A stretch of 14,185 nt of DNA from Pseudomonadota bacterium (GTDB lineage: Bacteria > Pseudomonadota > Alphaproteobacteria > Rhizobiales > Devosiaceae), in the NCBI GenBank assembly GCA_023430705.1, contig JAEYZJ010000057.1, forward strand, positions 1 through 14,185, written 5' to 3'. Positions 7,058 to 12,773 of this stretch are shown piece after piece (within the stretch, counting starts at the first letter, position 1; every line of letters starts with the position of its first letter). The notes beneath the pieces are model-generated. The model worked only from the letters and a program-made list of their open reading frames with translations, was not told the DNA's origin and made no database searches. The translations under genes and the position numbers were made by a program.

Positions 7058-7077
7058 TACGGCACTCCAACTAACAT
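7049..7077 (+). promoter_or_regulatory. Candidate leaderless promoter of the first FCD regulator
   Basis: TTGAAT (7049-7054) as -35 and TAACAT (7072-7077) as -10 are separated by 17 bases, four of six matches each. The expected transcription start falls at about 7084, the A of the regulator's ATG. No Shine-Dalgarno is present before that ATG, which fits a leaderless mRNA. The -10 lies inside the palindrome at 7071-7082, so an operator-bound repressor would block it. Confidence 0.4.
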
Positions 7078-7082
7078 GTTAG
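7071..7082. promoter_or_regulatory. Shared palindromic operator, copy 1 (CTAACATGTTAG)
   Basis: A perfect 12-bp palindrome ends one base before the start codon of the first FCD regulator and sits in the gap to the divergent dehydratase gene. An identical core occurs at 10502-10515 inside a 14-bp palindrome. Size, symmetry and position fit an FCD/GntR dimer operator used for autoregulation and for control of the dehydratase operon. Which regulator binds it is inferred. Confidence 0.65.
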
Positions 7083-7083
7083 C

Positions 7084-7839
7084 ATGAAGCCAGAGGCAAG
7101 TCCCTACCAATTTCTGTCCGCGCCCGCCCAGCCGACGCGCGGCAACGTCACGGTGTTCGTCACCGACACGCTGCGCCAGGCCATCGTGCAGCTCGACCTG
7201 AAGCCGGGCGAGGTAATCGACAAGGGCGCCATCTGCGAGCGGCTGGGTGTCTCGCGCTTCCCCGTCTCCGAGGCGCTGGCGCGGCTCCAGGCCGAGGGCC
7301 TCGTCGACATCCTGCCGCAGCGCGGCTCGACCGTCTCGCTGGTCCGCATCGCCGACGTGCTCGAGTACATGCTGATCCGCAAGGCGCTCGAGGCCGAGGC
7401 GGTCCGCGTCGTCACCGGCAATCACTCCGAGGAGCTGATCGACACGCTGCAGCGCAACATGAGCTACCAGCGCGCCGCCGTCGACATCGACGACCGCAAC
7501 GGCTTCCACGAGCGCGACCTCGAGTTCCACGACATCATCTTCGGCGACATGCGCTTCACCAAGGTGAAGGCCGTCATCGAGAACACCCGCGCCAATCTCG
7601 ACCGCGCCCGCCGGCTGATCCTGACCCCGCGCCGCCTCAGCGTCACCCTCAGCGAGCACCACAAGGTGCTCGACGGCATCATCGCCGGCGACGCCGCAGG
7701 CGCCGCCGCCGCCATGCGCGCCCACATCGATTCGGTGATGGCCGAACTCATCGCCTTCGCCACCGAGCACGCCGAACTCTTCGCCGACGGCGAGTCGCTG
7801 CGCGAGGATCCCACCTACGCCACCTTCCCCTTCGGCTAG
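7084..7839 (+). CDS. GntR-family transcriptional regulator with FCD ligand domain (first of two)
   Basis: This is a 251-residue GntR regulator of the FadR/FCD class, usually a dimeric repressor released by a sugar acid or keto acid. The winged helix-turn-helix spans about 28-87, with the recognition part CERLGVSRFPVSEALARLQAEGLVD (51-75) and the wing PQRGSTVSLV. The helical FCD domain (about 90-230) keeps the usual metal ligands: Asp145 and His149 (DLEFHD), His192 or His193 (EHHKVLDGII) and His214 (MRAHIDSV). ATG 7084 is the first possible start, because an in-frame TAA lies at 7072-7074. No Shine-Dalgarno precedes it; a palindrome sits there instead. The gene diverges from the dehydratase operon and is 51 bases upstream of fucU, so it probably controls both. 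The effector cannot be read from sequence. Confidence 0.9.
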   Translation: MKPEASPYQFLSAPAQPTRGNVTVFVTDTLRQAIVQLDLKPGEVIDKGAICERLGVSRFPVSEALARLQAEGLVDILPQRGSTVSLVRIADVLEYMLIRKALEAEAVRVVTGNHSEELIDTLQRNMSYQRAAVDIDDRNGFHERDLEFHDIIFGDMRFTKVKAVIENTRANLDRARRLILTPRRLSVTLSEHHKVLDGIIAGDAAGAAAAMRAHIDSVMAELIAFATEHAELFADGESLREDPTYATFPFG

Positions 7840-7890
7840 GCACCCGGGGCCCTGGGCCCGCCCGACGCCGATCCACCAAACGGAGACTTC

Positions 7891-8322
7891 ATGCTCAAGA
7901 ACATCCCCCCGATCCTGGGGCCCGACCTGCTCTACGTGCTGCGCGCCATGGGCCACGGCGACGAGATCGCCATCGTCGACGCCAACTTTCCCGCCGACAG
8001 CTCCGGCCCGCAGCTGATCCGCCTCGACGGCATCAGCGCCACCGAGGTGCTCGATGTCGTGCTCACCGTCATGCCGCTCGACACCTTCGTCGACGAACAG
8101 GCCTTCGGCATGGAAGTGGTCGGGGATCCGCAAAAGCGCGAGCAGACGCACCTCGAGTTCGACCAGATGATCGGCCGCCACGAGCCCGGCATGCGCCTCT
8201 CCATGCTCGAGCGCTTCGCCTTCTACGAGCGCGTCCACGGCGCCTACGCCATCATCCAGACCGGCGAGCGCCGCCTTTACGGCAACGTCCTGCTCAAGAA
8301 GGGCATCGTCCGCCCCGAGTGA
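7891..8322 (+). CDS. fucU: FucU-type L-fucose mutarotase (RbsD/FucU family)
   Basis: This is a 143-residue cytoplasmic mutarotase interconverting the alpha and beta anomers of a sugar so that downstream enzymes are not limited by slow spontaneous anomerisation. The family is decameric. The catalytic histidine is His22 in MGHGDEI, followed by VDANFPADS with Asp30 (29-37). The C-terminal block RFAFYERVHGAYAI (108-121) and TGERRLYGNVLLKKG (124-138) matches FucU and differs clearly from RbsD, so fucose-type sugars are preferred over ribose. GGAG lies five bases before the ATG. It follows the FCD regulator by 51 bases in the same direction, and the two are probably one transcript. It is the strongest single hint that the locus handles L-fucose or a stereochemically related sugar. 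The exact sugar is not proven. Confidence 0.9.
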   Translation: MLKNIPPILGPDLLYVLRAMGHGDEIAIVDANFPADSSGPQLIRLDGISATEVLDVVLTVMPLDTFVDEQAFGMEVVGDPQKREQTHLEFDQMIGRHEPGMRLSMLERFAFYERVHGAYAIIQTGERRLYGNVLLKKGIVRPE

Positions 8323-8345
8323 GCCGGGAGCGTCCCGCTGCCCCC

Positions 8346-8375
8346 TCCATCCGGCGCGCCATCGCCCCGGATGGA
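8346..8375. terminator. Hairpin between convergent fucU and transglutaminase-like genes
   Basis: A perfect 9-bp stem (TCCATCCGG with CCGGATGGA) closes a 12-base loop in the 55-base gap between two converging genes. It could end transcription from both sides. There is no T-run, so this is a position-based inference. Confidence 0.5.
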
Positions 8376-8377
8376 CC

Positions 8378-9250
8378 TCAACTCACCGCTTCGCTGCGCT
8401 GGCGGATGGCGTTGAACACCTCGCGCGGCAATTCCAGTGCTTCACCGGGAGCGTGCATCTGCCGGAGCTCGCCCAGCCGCGCATCCGGCGACAGCGTAAG
8501 CTCGGCAAGCTGGTCGAAGAACGCGAACTGCTCCGCCGTCGGCTCCCGCTCGATCGCCGGCATCGGCGCCCAGTCGTCCCACGGCAGCATCTCCGCCTTC
8601 ACCAGTGCCGCGGCGTCGCGCACCACGTTCGAGCCGATGAAGCCGTAGCCGCGCTCGTCGAAGAAGCCGAACTGGCCGGGGTCCATCTCGCCGTCGCGCG
8701 CCAGCTGCCAGGCAGACCCTGCGATGATGAACTGGTTGCGCGGCACGTCGAGCGGATCGAACCGCACCCCGAGCTTTCGCACCTGCAGCGGGTCGAGCTG
8801 GGCGTCGGCCAGCCGCCAGCCCTCGTGCCTGTCGAAATACTCCACCACCCAGTGATCGCAGAAATAGCTGCGGTCGAAATAGCCGGCAAAGCCGCAGCGC
8901 GCCCGCGCCGGCTGTCCCTTCGCTCTGAGGATCGCCGCGGCCAGCACGGCGAAATGCCGGCAGACGCAGACAAAGCGCCCGGCCGGCGGACGTTCCTCCC
9001 CGGCCATCAGCCCCTCGGGACCTTCGAGCCACTGGAGCATCGCGTCGACGCTGCGCTCGTGCTTGTGGTCCTGCCGCCGGGGGTCGACCGAGCTTCCATA
9101 GGCGCCCGCCCAGCTTTCGTGCATCAGCAGTCCCTGCACGACCTCGACGATCCCGCCGATGTCGTCCGGCAGCCGCTCCAGCTCGCGCGCGAACCGCAGG
9201 CTTCGCGTCGGCCCTTCAGCCCGGGCGAAAAACTCTGCTGCCGAGTCCAT
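8378..9250 (-). CDS. Transglutaminase-like (papain-fold) domain protein of unknown role
   Basis: This is a 290-residue soluble protein with no signal peptide. The middle resembles the transglutaminase-like core: nucleophile Cys97 in VCVCRHFAVLAAAILRAKG (94-112), His133 in YFCDHWVVEYFD and Asp149 in WRLADAQLDP. These occur in the order and at the approximate spacing of the Cys-His-Asp triad. In bacteria such proteins are usually peptidases or amidases, not cross-linking enzymes. The C-terminal 130 residues match nothing I recognise. The start is uncertain: ATG 9250 has GGGGGATGAG before it, while GTG 9262 would add four residues and has GGGGGGA upstream. The gene lies against the direction of its neighbours, between fucU and the diketo-acid hydrolase, so it probably has its own promoter and may be unrelated to the sugar pathway. 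Confidence 0.75.
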   Translation of the reverse strand: MDSAAEFFARAEGPTRSLRFARELERLPDDIGGIVEVVQGLLMHESWAGAYGSSVDPRRQDHKHERSVDAMLQWLEGPEGLMAGEERPPAGRFVCVCRHFAVLAAAILRAKGQPARARCGFAGYFDRSYFCDHWVVEYFDRHEGWRLADAQLDPLQVRKLGVRFDPLDVPRNQFIIAGSAWQLARDGEMDPGQFGFFDERGYGFIGSNVVRDAAALVKAEMLPWDDWAPMPAIEREPTAEQFAFFDQLAELTLSPDARLGELRQMHAPGEALELPREVFNAIRQRSEAVS

Positions 9251-9438
9251 CTCATCCCCCACAAGTCATCCCCCCAAGAGAACAAAACAGGATCATCACT
9301 TGGAACACATCCAGATATTCGGTGCAAGGCGCACGCTGGGGCGGGGAGTTGCTACGCTCCGAACGGATTCGACCATGGTTGGCCTCGACTCCGCTATGCG
9401 CCCCCCCTAATCCTCTGGCCAGATTTAGGAGCTGATCC

Positions 9439-10290
9439 ATGAAACTTCTGCGCGTTGGCGCCAAGGGCGCTGAAAAGCCCGCCATCCTCCACACCGACGG
9501 CACCTACCGCGACCTGAGCTCGGTGGTTGCCGACATCAACGGCGCCGCCATCGGCGCCGAAGGTCTGGCCAAGATCGCCGCCGCCGATCACGGCAGCCTG
9601 CCCGTGCTCGACCAGAACTCGCGCATCGGCCCCTGCGTCGGCAATGTCGGCAAGTTCATGTGCATCGGCCTCAACTACGCCGACCACGCCGCCGAGAGCA
9701 ACCTGCCGGTCCCCTCCGAGCCGGTGCTGTTCATGAAGGCGACCAGCGCCATCATCGGCCCCAACGACGATGTCGAGCTGCCCAAGAACACGCTCAAGCC
9801 CGACTGGGAAGTCGAGCTGGGCGTCGTCATCGGCAAGACCGCCAAGTACATCGACGAGAAGGACGCCCTCGACTACGTCGCCGGCTACTGCGTCGTGAAC
9901 GACCTGAGCGAGCGCCACTTCCAGACCGAGCGCGGCGGCCAGTGGACCAAGGGCAAGTCGGCCGACACCTTCGGCCCGATCGGCCCCTGGCTCGTCACCA
10001 AGGACGAAGTCGCCGACGTGCAGAACCTCAAGATGTGGCTCGAAGTCGATGGCCACCGCTACCAGGACGGCTCGACCAGCACGATGGTGTTCGGCGTCGC
10101 CCACATCGTCGCCTACCTCAGCCAGTTCATGAGCCTGCAGCCGGGTGACGTGATCACCACCGGCACCCCGCCGGGCGTCGGCATGGGCCAGAAGCCCGAG
10201 CCGGTCTGGCTGAAGCCGGGCCAGGTCATGCGCCTGGGCATCGAAGGCCTCGGCGAGCAGCAGCAGAAGACCTACGCCTACGCTGGCTGA
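9439..10290 (+). CDS. FAH-family hydrolase, probable 2,4-diketo-3-deoxy-L-fuconate/rhamnonate hydrolase
   Basis: This is a 283-residue enzyme of the fumarylacetoacetate hydrolase family, which cleaves carbon-carbon bonds of diketo acids with a bound divalent metal. The metal ligands are Glu124 and Glu126 in DWEVELGVVIG and Asp155 in VVNDLSERHFQ. CIGLNYADHAAE (75-86), the lysines in WTKGKSADTFGPIGPW (169-184) and TTGTPPGVGMG (240-250) complete the active-site frame. The whole sequence closely matches my memory of hydrolases from oxidative L-fucose and L-rhamnose pathways, which split the 2,4-diketo-3-deoxy acid into pyruvate and L-lactate; this class is often labelled ureidoglycolate lyase in error. 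AGGAG lies before ATG 9439. A strong terminator follows. The needed dehydrogenase that makes the 2,4-diketo acid is not in the window. Confidence 0.85.
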   Translation: MKLLRVGAKGAEKPAILHTDGTYRDLSSVVADINGAAIGAEGLAKIAAADHGSLPVLDQNSRIGPCVGNVGKFMCIGLNYADHAAESNLPVPSEPVLFMKATSAIIGPNDDVELPKNTLKPDWEVELGVVIGKTAKYIDEKDALDYVAGYCVVNDLSERHFQTERGGQWTKGKSADTFGPIGPWLVTKDEVADVQNLKMWLEVDGHRYQDGSTSTMVFGVAHIVAYLSQFMSLQPGDVITTGTPPGVGMGQKPEPVWLKPGQVMRLGIEGLGEQQQKTYAYAG

Positions 10291-10313
10291 TCGCCGCGCT
10301 GGAGCTGAGTTTC

Positions 10314-10339
10314 AAGGGCGCCCACCGGGCGCCCTTTTT
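10314..10339 (+). terminator. Intrinsic terminator of the FAH-family hydrolase gene
   Basis: A 10-bp GC-rich stem (AAGGGCGCCC with GGGCGCCCTT) closes a three-base ACC loop and runs into a T-run (10335-10339). It lies 24 bases after the hydrolase stop and should end that transcript, separating it from the regulator and transporter genes downstream. Confidence 0.9.
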
Positions 10340-10501
10340 CGTTGCCCGCTCCCGCACCCGGGGCATTTCCATCAGGCCTTCGGCACCCGGCGGCGCCATC
10401 GGCAGGCTGCGCGCCGGCTGCTGGGGCGGCATCGCGGCGTCCCTCGCCTTCCACCGCCCCTCGCCGCCCGCGTCATTATCCAGCGGAAAATGCCGGCCGC
10501 G

Positions 10502-10515
10502 GCTAACATGTTAGC
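10502..10515. promoter_or_regulatory. Shared palindromic operator, copy 2 (GCTAACATGTTAGC)
   Basis: A perfect 14-bp palindrome whose 12-bp core is identical to that at 7071-7082; 13 of 14 positions agree when flanks are included. It lies 195 bases upstream of the second FCD regulator. It links the transporter side of the locus to the same transcription factor as the dehydratase/FucU side. Confidence 0.65.
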
Positions 10516-10547
10516 TTCACTGATTTTTCCAAGCTTCGCCGCGGGTG

Positions 10548-10593
10548 TAATCGATATCATCGAGTATTTGTCATACCAGATTTAATCGATTTC
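10548..10593. repeat. Direct repeat pair TAATCGAT(A/T)TC upstream of the second regulator
   Basis: TAATCGATATC (10548-10558) and TAATCGATTTC (10583-10593) match at ten of eleven bases, start to start 35 bases apart. Each contains the ATCGAT palindrome. They may be paired binding sites for another factor; the spacing is not an exact number of helical turns. Confidence 0.35.
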
Positions 10594-10619
10594 GCCTTCA
10601 AGCTTCAATTGTCGCACTA

Positions 10620-10648
10620 TTGACAGTCAAAAATGCCCTAATTACCGT
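10620..10648 (+). promoter_or_regulatory. Candidate promoter for the second regulator and transporter
   Basis: A consensus -35 TTGACA (10620-10625) is followed after 17 bases by a poor -10, TACCGT (10643-10648). The palindrome at 10657-10672 would then lie at and just after the transcription start, a good place for repression. The weak -10 keeps confidence low. Confidence 0.4.
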
Positions 10649-10656
10649 CCCGCTGG

Positions 10657-10672
10657 TCTTACAAATGTAAGA
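10657..10672. promoter_or_regulatory. Palindromic operator before the second FCD regulator (TCTTAC-N4-GTAAGA)
   Basis: Perfect 6-bp arms flank a four-base AAAT centre, 38 bases before the regulator's ATG. Length and symmetry fit a GntR/FCD dimer site. It differs in sequence from the CTAACATGTTAG palindromes, so it is probably the second regulator's own operator. Confidence 0.55.
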
Positions 10673-10710
10673 TGAGGGAATACTGAAATCGGCGTCGGGG
10701 CAGACCGGTC

Positions 10711-11451
10711 ATGGCGACCAGGAGCAATGTCGTTCGGCTTGCTGAAGGTGGGGGCAGGAGATTGCCCGGCGCCACCATTCACCTGACCGATTCCGCTGTC
10801 GAGACCCTGGTCGGCCAGATCAGGGCGCTGATCGACCGGCGCAACCTCGGCGTCGGCGACCCCCTGCCCTCCGAGCGCGAGCTCGGCGACATGTTCGCTT
10901 CGAGCCGCACCACGGTGCGCGAGGCCATGCGCATCCTCAAGGCCTACGGTGTCGTCGACGTGCGCCCCAAGGTCGGCGCGGTGATCACCGACCGGCGCAT
11001 GGATGCGGTCTTCGACCTCTATTCCTTCAACACGCTCGAGCTGAACCGCCAGACCTATCTCGACACCCAGTCCTTCCGCGAGCTGATCGAGGTCGGCTCG
11101 GTCGACCGGCTGATCGAGCGCTTCCAGCCCGCCGACATCGCCGAGCTGCGCGCCGCCAACGACGCCATGCGCGAGGAGGAGCACCTCCCCACCGCCGCCC
11201 GGCACGACTACCGCTTTCACCTCACGCTCATCGGCATCCTGGGCAACAAGCAGGTGCTGGAGATTTATCGCATCATGCAGCCGGTGATGCTGAGGATCAT
11301 GGAGACCGGGGTCGCCCGCATGAAGTCGAACGGCATGAACTTCGACGAGCACGGCGCCATCGTCGACGCGCTCGCGGGCCGCAACCGGCTCGCCTATCAG
11401 TATCGCATGAGCCAGCACCTCGAGGCCGGGCTGGCGCTGTTCAAGGAGTAA
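10711..11451 (+). CDS. GntR-family transcriptional regulator with FCD ligand domain (second of two)
   Basis: This is a 246-residue FadR-type GntR regulator. The DNA-binding domain (about 27-95) has the textbook GDPLPSERELGDMFASSRTT (49-68) helix-turn-helix followed by VREAMRILKAYGVVDVRP and the KVGAVI wing. The FCD domain keeps its metal ligands: Asp166 and His170 (HDYRFHLTLIG), His214 (DEHGAIVDAL) and His236 (SQHLEAGL). It is only distantly similar to the first FCD regulator and has a quite different recognition helix, which fits their two different operators. No strong Shine-Dalgarno precedes ATG 10711. The periplasmic binding protein gene starts 132 bases later in the same direction, so it probably represses the transporter operon until a pathway acid binds. 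The effector is unknown. Confidence 0.92.
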   Translation: MATRSNVVRLAEGGGRRLPGATIHLTDSAVETLVGQIRALIDRRNLGVGDPLPSERELGDMFASSRTTVREAMRILKAYGVVDVRPKVGAVITDRRMDAVFDLYSFNTLELNRQTYLDTQSFRELIEVGSVDRLIERFQPADIAELRAANDAMREEEHLPTAARHDYRFHLTLIGILGNKQVLEIYRIMQPVMLRIMETGVARMKSNGMNFDEHGAIVDALAGRNRLAYQYRMSQHLEAGLALFKE

Positions 11452-11471
11452 CGACTGGGGGGAGACGGATT

Positions 11472-11505
11472 GGCGCGCCCCGCGCGCCGATAGGGGCAGT
11501 GCCCC
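11472..11505 (+). other. Two stem-loops in the leader of the binding-protein gene
   Basis: GGCGCGC-CCC-GCGCGCC (11472-11488) and GGGGC-AGT-GCCCC (11493-11505) lie back to back between the regulator stop and the binding-protein gene. No T-run follows. They may shield the downstream mRNA from 3' decay or lower read-through from the regulator. Confidence 0.4.
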
Positions 11506-11583
11506 GACGATGGACGAGCCGGTCCCGACCGGACCCTGCCCATCGGCAAGAGAGTGCTTCAACGTTCTCTGGGAGGAGAAGAA

Positions 11584-12708
11584 ATGAAGTTGCTAAAGGC
11601 TACCGGGCTCGCCATCGCGGCCCTGATGTTGACCACCGCCGGCGTGGCTCTCGCGGAGCCGGCAGTCGTTTCCGGCCCGGCGGCCGATCCGGAATGCTAT
11701 GTGCCCTGGGACGGGGAGACGCAGTTCTTCCAGTACCCGGCCAAGACCGGTCCGTTCCGCATCGCGCTCGCCAACGGCTACATCGCCAACACCTGGCGCA
11801 TCCAGATGATCCAGACGGCCAAGGCCTATGCGGCCCAGCCCGACGTCGCCAGCAAGCTCAAGGAGTTCAAGGTCGTCTCGACCGGCGAGGACGTCGCCGC
11901 CCAGATCGCGGCGATCAACAACTTCATCGACAGCGGCTATGACGCCATCGTCGTCAATGCGCAGAACCCCACCGCCTTCGCGCCCGTCATCAAGCGCGCC
12001 AAGGATGCCGGGGTGATCCTCGTCGCCTTCGACAACATCCTCGACACCAAGGACGCCATCAACGTCAATGTGGACCAGAAGGGCCTCGGCGCGCTGTGGG
12101 GCAACTGGCTGGTCAAGCACATCCCCGAGGGCGGCAAGATCCTCGAGGTCCGCGGCGTCGCCGGCACCTCGGTCGACACCGACCGCCACAACGGCATCCA
12201 CGAGGTCCTGCAGTCCTCGGGCAAGCCCTTCGAGGTGGTCGAGGTGGTCGGCAAGTGGGATGACGGCACGGCCCAGAAGGCCACCGCCGACGCCATCGCC
12301 GTGCACCAGAAGTTCGACGGAATCACCGCCCAGGGCGGCGATACCGGCGTGGTCCAGGCCATGCTCGACGCGGGCCATCCCATGGTGCCGTTCGGCGGCG
12401 AGACCGAGAACGGCTTCCGCAAGTTCTGCGCCGCCAAGTCGGCCGAAGGGCTCGTCTGCTCGTCGGCGGGCACCGGTCCGGCCCAGGTGGCCGTCGCCGT
12501 CAAGACCGCCATCGACGCGCTCGAGGGCAAGGTCATCCCGCAGTCGGTGAAGCTCCCCCTCGCCATCGTCGAGGACCCGGACTTCAAGGACGGCGAGAAC
12601 TACTATTCCGACCAGTCGGACAACTTCTTCGTCGGCAATTCCTTCCCCACCTGCGGCATTAACTTCACTGCCCAGGAAATCATGGGGCAGAGCAAGGACG
12701 ACCAGTAG
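11584..12708 (+). CDS. Periplasmic sugar-binding protein of a CUT2-type ABC importer
   Basis: This is a 374-residue type I periplasmic binding protein (RbsB-like, Peripla_BP_4). Residues 1-24 form a signal peptide with a KLLK start, a hydrophobic core and an ALA cleavage site before Glu25. The mature fold shows GPFRIALANGYIANTWR (56-72), INNFIDSGYDAIVVNAQNP (111-129), DAGVILVAFDN (141-151) and GGDTGVVQAMLDAG (251-264), all typical of pentose/hexose binders. It is longer than RbsB because of about 30 residues before the fold (25-56), and the mature protein has four cysteines (38, 282, 292, 357), which could form disulfides. GGGAGGAG precedes ATG 11584. The ATPase gene follows after 65 bases and a stem-loop. 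The cargo is presumably the sugar handled by FucU and the diketo-acid hydrolase. Confidence 0.93.
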   Translation: MKLLKATGLAIAALMLTTAGVALAEPAVVSGPAADPECYVPWDGETQFFQYPAKTGPFRIALANGYIANTWRIQMIQTAKAYAAQPDVASKLKEFKVVSTGEDVAAQIAAINNFIDSGYDAIVVNAQNPTAFAPVIKRAKDAGVILVAFDNILDTKDAINVNVDQKGLGALWGNWLVKHIPEGGKILEVRGVAGTSVDTDRHNGIHEVLQSSGKPFEVVEVVGKWDDGTAQKATADAIAVHQKFDGITAQGGDTGVVQAMLDAGHPMVPFGGETENGFRKFCAAKSAEGLVCSSAGTGPAQVAVAVKTAIDALEGKVIPQSVKLPLAIVEDPDFKDGENYYSDQSDNFFVGNSFPTCGINFTAQEIMGQSKDDQ

Positions 12709-12720
12709 CGGCGGGCCGGC

Positions 12721-12748
12721 GCTGCGGGGGCCTGCGTGCCCCCGCAGC
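12721..12748 (+). other. Intercistronic stem-loop between binding-protein and ATPase genes
   Basis: A perfect 11-bp GC-rich stem (GCTGCGGGGGC with GCCCCCGCAGC) closes a six-base loop with no T-run after it. In other sugar importers such hairpins protect the binding-protein mRNA and keep it in excess over the membrane components. The same role is inferred here. Confidence 0.6.
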
Positions 12749-12773
12749 ACTCCATCGACTTCAGGAAGCTCAC

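Larger units (their letters stand above)
10291..10710. other. 420-base intergenic regulatory region
   Basis: No coding gene is supported here. The first half is GC-rich and carries the terminator at 10314-10339. From about 10475 the sequence becomes markedly AT-richer than the rest of the window. This half holds the shared palindrome at 10502-10515, two direct repeats TAATCGAT(A/T)TC at 10548-10558 and 10583-10593 (35 bases apart), a TTGACA at 10620-10625, and the palindrome at 10657-10672. Small ORFs across it lack support. Confidence 0.7.

Noticed and set aside
6939..7070. Upstream extension of the dehydratase to 7070
   Set aside because: The added residues are low-complexity and would run through the palindromes. 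The SAF domain begins normally after ATG 6938.
7057..8238. Long minus-strand open frame opposite the first FCD regulator and fucU
   Set aside because: It has Gly/Val/Asp-rich shadow composition and spans two well-supported genes and their gap.
7891..8322. RbsD (D-ribose pyranase) as the identity of the mutarotase
   Set aside because: The C-terminal block with FYERVHGAYAI and TGERRLYGNVLLKKG follows FucU, not RbsD.
9408..9429. CTAA...TTAG symmetry before the FAH-family hydrolase as a third copy of the shared operator
   Set aside because: Only the outer four bases and two inner pairs match; the core does not resemble CTAACATGTTAG.
10642..11562. Long minus-strand open frame opposite the second FCD regulator
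   Set aside because: It is antisense to a clear FadR-type gene, has no recognisable motif and covers that gene's operator.
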